Part shown: positions 57,025 through 64,000 of the stretch, piece after piece
Layout of the letters: each line of letters starts with the position of its first letter
Position numbering within the stretch: position 1 is the first letter of the stretch
Notes under the pieces: generated by a model
What the model was told of the DNA's origin: nothing
Seen by the model: the letters and a program-made list of their open reading frames with translations, nothing else
Database searches by the model: none
Made by a program: the position numbers and the translations under genes
NCBI RefSeq assembly: GCF_019279795.1
Contig: NC_056732.1
Span: forward strand, 1,078,882,430-1,078,946,429
DNA: 64,000 nucleotides
Source of the DNA: Protopterus annectens
Taxonomy: Eukaryota > Chordata > Ceratodontiformes > Protopteridae
Direction of reading: 5' to 3'

Positions 57025-57268
57025 GCTCAGTTTTGCTAAGCACTGCTAAGCCAAGCCAAGCAATGCTTATACAGGATTTGTCTGAGCAATACTTAGCAAC
57101 ACTTAGCACCGCTTAGCCAGTTTGATCATTGCTAAGCAGTCCCCTTCTAAGCAGTCCTCAGCTAGGCTAAGTGGATGTGTGCATCGCTAAGCACTGTTAA
57201 GCATTTGCCACTTTAAGCACTACTCAACTCAGCTTAGTGGGTTTGCGCACTGCTGAGCTTTGCTCAGC
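57025..57268. repeat. cluster of GCTAAGC/GCTTAGC words
   Basis: About a dozen copies of the 7-mer GCTAAGC or its complement GCTTAGC and close variants (GCTCAGC, GCTGAGC) occur in both orientations within 250 bases. They are separated by unequal spacers, so this is not a simple tandem repeat. A smaller related group lies at 56550-56595. Confidence 0.7.
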
Positions 57269-57544
57269 ATTTTTAAAAATGGTCCAATGGTGGCAAAGAG
57301 TGGGAAAATCACCTTATTTAAACCACATGGGTGGGAACAAAGGCAGAACCTGTTAGAGATTGATCCATGCAGGAACTATAACTGCTGGAACTATAACTTT
57401 CGTTTGCAGCACTGGTGCATGTTGGAGTCCAGGGTCATGGCTGGGCTCCTTGTTAAGAATTGACAACAGACTGCTGCAGAGCCAGTACCAGCCTCAGAAT
57501 ACAAGTCTGAGGCCTGAAACCGTCTGGCACTTGAGCTCACCAAT
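57269..57544. other. unassigned flank of the Penelope element
   Basis: Contains a short direct repeat (GGAACTATAACT twice at about 57371-57397) and a small palindrome (CCTCAGA…TCTGAGG). No gene is recognised. Confidence 0.5.
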
Positions 57545-57621
57545 GCAAATGCAAAAGACAAGAACAACTGGAATCCAAAAACGTACCACGGAGCCCTTGT
57601 ACCAGCAACAACAAGTAGGTA

Positions 57622-57683
57622 GTCTTAACGAATTTATTTATCACAAACGTTTTCGCCGCACAAAGGTGCAGCTTCCTCAGAGA
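57622..57683 (-). ncRNA. hammerhead-ribozyme-like motif, unit 1 3' end
   Basis: On the minus strand the order is CTGAGGA, a 7-bp stem (GCTGCAC with GTGCGGC, tetraloop CTTT), GAAA, then a 4-bp stem (AACG…CGTT) and the cleavage-site base A. A short outer stem (TCT with AGA) closes it. The CUGANGA and GAAA boxes are the conserved core of hammerhead ribozymes, and such motifs are known from pLTRs of Penelope-like elements. One extra A lies between the CUGANGA box and stem II. Activity is not shown. Confidence 0.65.
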
Positions 57684-58289
57684 AAACAAATTAACAATGA
57701 GGTAAAAGTGCACGCCCCTTTTATACAAAGCAAAAGGGAAATGACAACATGATAAGGTGAAACTCATTGTAGTAATTAGTAAACAAGTAGAAGCCTTCAC
57801 AAGAACAACTTGTTCCTCAAAGAGAAAATGCAAACATTAATTCATGTTAGTAATAAGCATTTCAAAATGTGGAATGTTACCAAAGAAATAAACATAAAGT
57901 TTAAAATGACATATTTAAAATTCTTAAAATATGTGAAAGAAATCATAACGTTAAAGTAAAAATTCAACATAAAAAGTCATTCAAATAACAACTCATAAAA
58001 AAGTAAGTATAATATGCAGTAATGGATTAAATCTTAGTAAAAAAGTAATGGTAATCCATTATAAGTATGAACCATAATGAGCAACTGTGTACCTTAAAGA
58101 TATTATTGTATAAACAACAATAATAACTAAAATCTAGGCAATATTTAACATGAGAGGTGCTACAACAAAGGCACGTCACATGAAGTCAGAAACAAAAAAT
58201 TTTGTATATTTTAAGAAAAGTCTTTATGTATGCATAAGAAAGTAAGGAATATCTACAAATGGGGTACTACCTTAAATAGCTCCTCAATT

Positions 58290-61200
58290 TGAGTACTGCT
58301 GAGATGTTACAGTTTTCGTTTAAACCCGGGTAGCAAAATGCGTCTAAACGCAGTTGCCACTCCAGTTCACGTACTTCTAAGAGTAGAGTTATTGGGCCTC
58401 CGCGGATGTTATTGGTCACTTGATCTATGGCCATAAACGAGAAAGAGTGCCCAGGGTGGTTGGCAATGTGTTTAGCCAAAGCGTTAACGTCAGAGTTTTT
58501 CTTAATTGCATACATATGCTCATAGACACGGTCCCTAAGTCTGCGATCAGTCTTTCCCAGATAAAATGAGGGACAGCAATCACAAAGAGCCAGGTATACA
58601 ACTGATCTACTTTCACAGTTGAGTGGAGCTTGGATTAAAACTTCCTGTCCCTTATAATGTAGGTCTGCCCTACCTTCATTTTGTAACACCAGTTGCAAAA
58701 ACCACATGGGTACATCCCTGTACGCCTGTTAAAGGTTTTTTTAGTTAGGTCCCTCTGTAGAAGTTCCTTAAGATTGTTGTTCCTCTTGAAGACAAAATTA
58801 GGACAGGGGCCTAATTTCTCAGAGAGGCCAGGACTCCCCAAGATGAATTGCCAGTTTTTCTTAATCAATGCAGTGGTAGTCTGAGTGTTAAGACTAAATG
58901 TGTGGACGTAACTAATGGCAAAATCGCGTACATGGTTGGTCAGAGAGATGTCATTAGAAGAGGGGAACACTCAATGGGTGACAGTAGTGTGTTATTAGAA
59001 CTAAGGTCAAGTAGTACATGGCTTTGCAAGATAGGTTTATAAACCCGTTTATCCTTTTGGCTGTAACTTCAAGCCTAATTTCATCAATGAGATTCCTCGG
59101 GTAACCCCTATTAAGGAACATGTTACACAAAAGTGTGCATTCGTTCTGGAAGGTGTCAAAATCACTACACATTCTAACAGCCCTAACCATTTGGCCCTTC
59201 ACAATAGATTTCTTTTGTTTGAAGGGATGGTGGCTTGTGAAGTGCAAGAACGAATTACAGTAAGTTGGCTTTCTGTAAACACAAGATGTGTAGGTGTTCC
59301 TTCCTTTCTCAACTTTACATCGAGGTAATCGATTTCTACAGGTGAAAAATTAGAAGTGAATTTCAAGAAGTCAGTAGTACCATTTAGAAACTGTAAGAAG
59401 TCTACGGCTTCTGTGTCATTACCATGGAAGAGGATGAAAATATCATCCAGGTAGCGTGTGTAAAATTTCACTGTCTGCATCCTTTCACTGGAAAAAGGAA
59501 GTTCTTTTCCCAAAACCCATAAAGAAGTTGGCGACTGAGGCCCCACAAGGCGAGCCCATCGCCACGCCTTTTCTGTAAAAGTAATCCTTATCAAAAGGAA
59601 GTAATTACATGAAAGGACTATGTCCAAGACTTCTGTAACCAAGTCAATTTCAGTCTGTGGTGCTCCACAGTCTAAAAGCAGGAGGAAATCCATTCCACAG
59701 CTTCTTGGTGTGGAATGGAGGTGTATAAGTCAACAACGTCGATGGTGAGAAAATTATTCCCATCATCGAACGGAATGTTGTTGAAGTTGTCTAAAAAGAC
59801 CAGGAGTCTTTACATACACCCCGAAGGTCCTTCAGGTATTTAGACAGGATAGTGTCTACCAATCTGGCGCTGGGATATGTCATAGATGATCTACCATCAA
59901 CCAGCGCATGCATGGGGGGATTATTGACATCCTTATGGACCTTGGGGATGCCAAACATGACTGGAATTTTTGGCATAGAGATGTCGATGTAGTTGTAAGT
60001 TTCTATGTCAATCTTACCCTGCAAGAACAAGTCACGGAAGACGCCCCTCATCATACTATGGGTACGGTGTATTTCATTGAGAGAAGCAGGGGAATAGGCA
60101 GGTGTATTAAGGACATCGAGCATTTTTTCGTTATACAGTGAATTGTCCATAATTACAAGTCCACCCCCTTTATCAGGTTTGACTACTCGAACTGGGTAAT
60201 GGCATAATTCATCTAAGAGGGAGACTTGTTCTTTAGTAATGTTATACCGAGGAGTTTCGGTATAACTATTACATGCCTTAAAGGAATGTCTGATGTCTGC
60301 TTCACAAATCCTTTCAAAAAGCTGGAGAGAAGGGTGGATGGGGGGGTTATACACACTCGGTAGTTTGAGAGAATCATGTGGCAAGGCAACTTCATTGCTA
60401 AACAGTAACTTGAAATTTAACTTTCGGACAAAGCATTTTAGTTCAATAAGTTCCTTGGATATGTCACCCATTTTACTAGGGACAAATGTGTAACCAAGGG
60501 AAAGTAACTCAACTAATTCCTCCCTTAGTTCCAAGTCTGTGAAATTGTAAATAGTGAAGTCCCTTTACGGTTAAGTATAATTCTTGGACCTTGATGTAGG
60601 AAACAAGGGTTAAGGTCAGCAGTCGTGGTGAAGGAGGAAGAGACACCTGCTGTGTGAGAGAAATGAGAGTCCGAACAGTCAAGAACTGAGAGACCAGGGA
60701 AGCTTCTTCCGCTTCTATCTCTTGTTGTGAAACTGTCGGTGGTTGCGGTTGCCTAAAAACTGTTGTTGTTTTGTTAGTATTGGTCCTATTTGTGTTGGTG
60801 TTATTATTGCCTTGATTACCCTTCTTAAACCCTTTAATCCTGTCACTGCGTCTAGGGCCTACCTCGTCCACTCCTACCTCATCTTCGTGAAAGTGAGGGC
60901 TGGCGAGACAGGGTGGGGTGCAGGGTTAGGATGTTCCTGGTGGGTACTAGTAGTAGTGTTGTGAGATTCAGAAGCCTGTAATTTAGGATATGCAACGTTA
61001 TCCTGATAAGCCAATCTGTCTCTGACTAATTTTTTATTTTGTTAAGCTTTAGTTTGACAAGAAGCGTGTTAATACTAGAAAGGGTACGGTCATAGTCGAA
61101 CCTGTACCTTACAAAATTCAAGTCTGCTTTAATCTCCTTGTCTAAAACATCAATCTCCTTCAGGAGAACACAAACATGTTGGTTATAATGTTTCACAATA

Positions 61201-62068
61201 AGCTGTAACAGGTCTAAACCTTGCTGTTGAAATAAGTCTTTTAAGTCACAAAGGAAATTGTTGTTGTTGATTAAGCCTGAAGGAGAAAAAGTACTACGTA
61301 GACCTTTTGGAACAAGTTTCTCATGAATGCACTGGTTAAAGTAACCAATCTCAAGCTGTAACTTTTAAGTTTGAGAATTTTACTGTCAAAGATCTTTAAT
61401 TTATTGGACAGTGACTCATTACTTGAAATGGTATCATGCTGATCAGCTGTACTTTCCATAGGGTTAGAAAAACAAAGTTGTCAGTATTTGTCATCCATTC
61501 AGGAAAAATGAATGGAGCATTCACATTGTCAGTCTGGCCTGAAAAAGAGCCAGTGTTAACAGCTGCAGCTATACGTAAAGAAGAAGTTGCAGGCCCAGTG
61601 GGCCAGGCAGAGTTAGTTGTATTGTAATTAACTGAATGTTCTCCACTACTGTTAATGTCTGCACCTAATAAAAGGGCAGGAATACCATTAGGAAAAGTAC
61701 CTGTAGTTGCCTCCAATCTTGTACCACTGTTGACAAGGCCAGCAGATGTAGATGTAGAAGGCGGTGGTGCATTATGTTCATTTGCAGAATGAAAAGGTTG
61801 TCCTGCGGTATTAGAGAACCAGAGTCGCCTGTGTAGTATTAGTGGCTGAAGAGCCTTGAGTAGATAAAGGTATAGAAGCTACCTGGCGGTTCCTGTTGCC
61901 ATTAATACCTTCCAGTAAGTCAAAGCGTGCATTAAGCTTGTCGAGTCTTTCCGACAATGAAATCAGCAAGGCAGGCACATCAAGAAGTGGATTAGACTGC
62001 GCTTCCTTCACTCCAGAATTAAGAGAGATGCGAGGGCTGCTGGGACTAACAGGGCTCCCTGTGGCCAT
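58290..62068 (-). pseudogene. Penelope-like RT-endonuclease, unit 1
   Basis: The probable start is Met at 62068 (MATGSPVSPSS), because upstream codons lie in the untranslated pLTR. N-terminal part: a leucine-rich coiled coil (LLISLSERLDKLNARFDLLE). After Asn/Thr-rich sequence (about 60750-60830) the RT begins, with ELREELVELLSLGYTF, VVKPDKGGGLVIMD, FGIPKVHKD, YPSARLVDTILS and YTRYLDDIFILFHG (catalytic Asp pair, about 59440-59460). The linker has CGFCNWC and the C-terminal GIY-YIG nuclease has VVYLALCDCC, FYLGKT and RVYEH (about 58480-58600). At least seven frame changes occur, and the C-terminal codons differ from unit 2 by a small insertion. It would copy RNA primed at a nick made by its nuclease. 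Confidence 0.88.
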
Positions 62069-62156
62069 GAAAACAAACAGGCAAATGCAAAAGACAAGAA
62101 CAACTGGAATCCAAAACGTACCACGGAGCCCTTGTACCAGCAACAACAAGTAGGTA

Positions 62157-62218
62157 GTCTTAACGAATTTATTTATCACAAACGTTTTCGCCGCACAAAG
62201 GTGCAGCTTCCTCAGAGA
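62157..62218 (-). ncRNA. hammerhead-ribozyme-like motif, unit junction
   Basis: Identical in its core to the motif at 57622-57683: CTGAGGA box, 7-bp stem, GAAA box, AACG/CGTT stem. It lies about 90 bases upstream of the unit 1 start codon and could release the 5' end of unit 1 RNA. Confidence 0.65.
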
Positions 62219-62839
62219 AAACAAATTAACAATGAGGTAAAAGTGCACGCCCCTTTTATACAAAGCAAAAGGAAATGACAACATGATAAGGTGAAACTCA
62301 TTGTAGTAATTAGTAAACAAGTAGAAGCCTTCACAAGAACAACTTGTTCCTCAAAGAGAAAATGCAAACATTAATTCATGTTAGTAATAAGCATTTCAAA
62401 ATGTGGAATGTTACCAAAGAAATAAACATAAAGTTTAAAATGACATATTTAAAATTCTTAAAATATGTGAAAGAAATCATAACGTTAAAGTAAAAATTCA
62501 ACATAAGTCATTCAAATAACAACTCATAAAAAAGTAAGTATAATATGCAGTAATGGATTAAATCTTAGTAAAAAAGTAATGGTAATCCATTATAAGTATG
62601 AACCATAATGAGCAACTGTGTACCTTAAAGATATTATTGTATAAACAACAATAATAACTAAAATCTAGGCAATATTTAACATGAGAGGTGCTACAACAAA
62701 GGCACGTCACATGAAGTCAGAAACAAAAAAATTTTGTATATTTTAAAAAAAGTCTTTATGTATGCATAAGAAAGTAAGGAATATCTACAAATGGGGGTAC
62801 TACCTTAAATAGCTCCTCAATTTGAGTACTGCTGAGATG

Positions 62840-64000
62840 TTACAGTTTTCGTTTAAACCGGTAGCAAAATGCGTCTAAACGCAGTTGCCACTCCAGTTCA
62901 CGTACTTCTAACAGTAGAGTTATTGGGCCTCCCCGGATGTTATTGGTCACTTGATCTATGGCCATAAACGAGAAAGAGTGCCCAGGGTGGTTGGCAATGT
63001 GTTTAGCCAAAGCGTTAACATCAGAGTTTTTCTTAATTGCATACATATGCTCATAGACACGGTCCCTAAGTCTGCGATCAGTCTTTCCCAGATAAAATGA
63101 GGGACAGCAATCACAAAGAGCCAGGTATACAACTGATCTACTTTCACAGTTGAGTGGAGCTTGGATTAAAAACTTCCTGTCCCTTATAATGTAGGTCTGC
63201 CCTACCTTCATTTTGTAACACCAGTTGCAAAAACCACATGGGTACATCCCTGTACGCCTGTTAAAGGTTTTTTTAGTTAGGTCCCTCTGTAGAAGTTCCT
63301 TAAGATTGTTGTTCCTCTTGAAGACAAAATTAGGACAGGGGCCTAATTTCTCAGAGAGGCCAGGACTCCCCAAGATGAATTGCCAGTTTTTCTTAATCAA
63401 TGCAGTGGTAGTCTGAGTGTTAAGACTAAATGTGTGGACGTAACTAATGGCAAAATCGCGTACATGGTTGGTCAGAGAGATGTCATTAGAAGAGGGGGAA
63501 CACTCAATGGGTGACAGTAGTGTGTTATTAGAACTAAGGTCAAGTAGTACATGGCTTTGCAAGATAGGTTTATAAACCCCGTTTATCCTTTTGGCTGTAA
63601 CTTCAAGCCTAATTTCATCAATGAGATTCCTCGGGTAACCCCTATTAAGGAACATGTTACACAAAAGTGTGCATTCGTTCTGGAAGGTGTCAAAATCACT
63701 ACACATTCTAACAGCCCTAACCATTTGGCCCTTCACAATAGATTTCTTTTGTTTGAAGGGATGGTGGCTTGTGAAGTGCAAGAACGAATTACAGTAAGTT
63801 GGCTTTCTGTAAACACAAGATGTGTAGGTGTTCCCTTCCTTTCTCAACTTTACATCGAGGTAATCGATTTCTACAGGTGAAAAATTAGAAGTGAATTTCA
63901 AGAAGTCAGTAGTACCATTTAGAAACTGTAAGAAGTCTACGGCTTCTGTGTCATTACCATGGAAGAGGATGAAAATATCATCCAGGTAACGTGTGTAAAA
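62840..64000 (-). CDS. Penelope-like RT-endonuclease, unit 2, 5' part outside window
   Basis: The frame is open from the window edge to a stop at 62840 (386 codons), so no start is visible. Order: YTRYLDDIFIL at the very edge (the RT catalytic Asp pair), FTSNFSPVEIDYLDVKLRK and YRKPTYCNSFLHFTSHHP (RT thumb-side blocks), CGFCNWC linker (about residues 255-261 from the edge), and the GIY-YIG nuclease. The nuclease has VVYLALCDCCPSFYLGKT (about 290-307) and RDRVYEH with its conserved Arg. The C-terminus reads CYRFKRKL. No stop or frameshift is seen in this part, in contrast to unit 1. Whether the whole protein is intact depends on sequence beyond the window. Confidence 0.88.
   Translation of the reverse strand, partial: FYTRYLDDIFILFHGNDTEAVDFLQFLNGTTDFLKFTSNFSPVEIDYLDVKLRKEGNTYTSCVYRKPTYCNSFLHFTSHHPFKQKKSIVKGQMVRAVRMCSDFDTFQNECTLLCNMFLNRGYPRNLIDEIRLEVTAKRINGVYKPILQSHVLLDLSSNNTLLSPIECSPSSNDISLTNHVRDFAISYVHTFSLNTQTTTALIKKNWQFILGSPGLSEKLGPCPNFVFKRNNNLKELLQRDLTKKTFNRRTGMYPCGFCNWCYKMKVGQTYIIRDRKFLIQAPLNCESRSVVYLALCDCCPSFYLGKTDRRLRDRVYEHMYAIKKNSDVNALAKHIANHPGHSFSFMAIDQVTNNIRGGPITLLLEVRELEWQLRLDAFCYRFKRKL

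Larger units (their letters stand above)
57545..62080 (-). mobile_element. Penelope-like element, unit 1 (complete unit, decayed)
   Basis: A unit of about 4.5 kb is repeated head to tail. Sequence from 57545 (GCAAATGCAAAAGACAAGAA) reappears from 62081 with an offset of about 4535 bases, and similarity continues to the window end. In minus orientation the unit has an N-terminal coiled-coil region, RT, a Cys-motif linker and a GIY-YIG endonuclease. Penelope-like elements characteristically occur as partial tandem copies in which the end of one copy serves as the pLTR of the next (known). The single ORF is broken by many frame changes. Confidence 0.9.
62081..64000 (-). mobile_element. Penelope-like element, unit 2 (cut by window edge)
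   Basis: The upstream copy of the tandem pair, nearly identical to unit 1 from 57545 to about 59470 and less damaged. It begins outside the window. Its 3' end (62081-62300) also serves as the leader of unit 1. Confidence 0.9.

Overview
The window looks like non-coding, repeat-dominated DNA from a large vertebrate genome. No host gene with recognisable exons was found. The mix (CR1-type LINEs with an esterase-type ORF1, a tandem Penelope-like element with GIY-YIG endonuclease, a Tc1/mariner element, Harbinger transposases, a Ty3/Gypsy element, a gamma-type endogenous retrovirus, tRNA-derived SINEs, long (CA)n and (TA)n tracts) suggests a non-mammalian vertebrate. An amphibian is my best guess, a fish or lungfish is possible, and the species cannot be fixed from the sequence. 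No CRISPR, operon or prokaryotic signal was seen.

Layout. 0-4.3 kb: LINE endonuclease fragment (-), a perfect 24-bp palindrome, a frameshifted HARBI1-like transposase (-), a cluster of foldback hairpins, and a MITE flanked by 9-bp direct repeats. 4.3-14.7 kb: mostly unassigned AT-rich DNA with a 35-bp triplication, a long (GT)n tract, a Gypsy-type LTR fragment (-) and a tRNA-derived SINE (-). 14.7-16.0 kb: LINE ORF1 fragment and LINE 3' tail. 16.1-25.2 kb: an end-to-end endogenous retrovirus on the minus strand (two LTRs, 5-bp target duplication, PBS, PPT, gag, pro, pol, env), with many stops and frameshifts. 25.4-30.8 kb: a Ty3/Gypsy element (+) with two LTRs, but with most of gag and all of the reverse transcriptase deleted. 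30.9-33.1 kb: LINE 3' end followed by a 37-bp minisatellite carrying a SINE. 33.7-37.5 kb: (TA)n tracts and a degraded LINE (+). 38.0-40.1 kb: a Tc1 element (-) inserted in a LINE 3' fragment (-). 40.4 kb: an orphan Myb/SANT-like ORF. 41.5 kb: (CA)n. 42.6-45.2 kb: LINE (-). 45.8-47.1 kb: a second, degraded Harbinger transposase interrupted by a hairpin element. 47.9-52.4 kb: the most complete LINE copy (+), split by a second copy of the 4-kb MITE family with 10-bp flanking repeats. 52.4-57.5 kb: SINE, microsatellites, a tandem array with palindromic cores, and a GCTAAGC-rich patch. 57.5-64 kb: two head-to-tail Penelope-like units (-), the second cut by the window edge, each with a hammerhead-ribozyme-like motif.

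The genes act only for their own elements: transposases, gag-pro-pol-env, LINE ORF1/ORF2 and Penelope RT-endonuclease. Nested insertions give relative ages. The Tc1 and the MITE are younger than the LINEs they interrupt, the hairpin element is younger than the Harbinger copy it splits, and the SINE is younger than part of the minisatellite. All coordinates of repeat edges are by eye.
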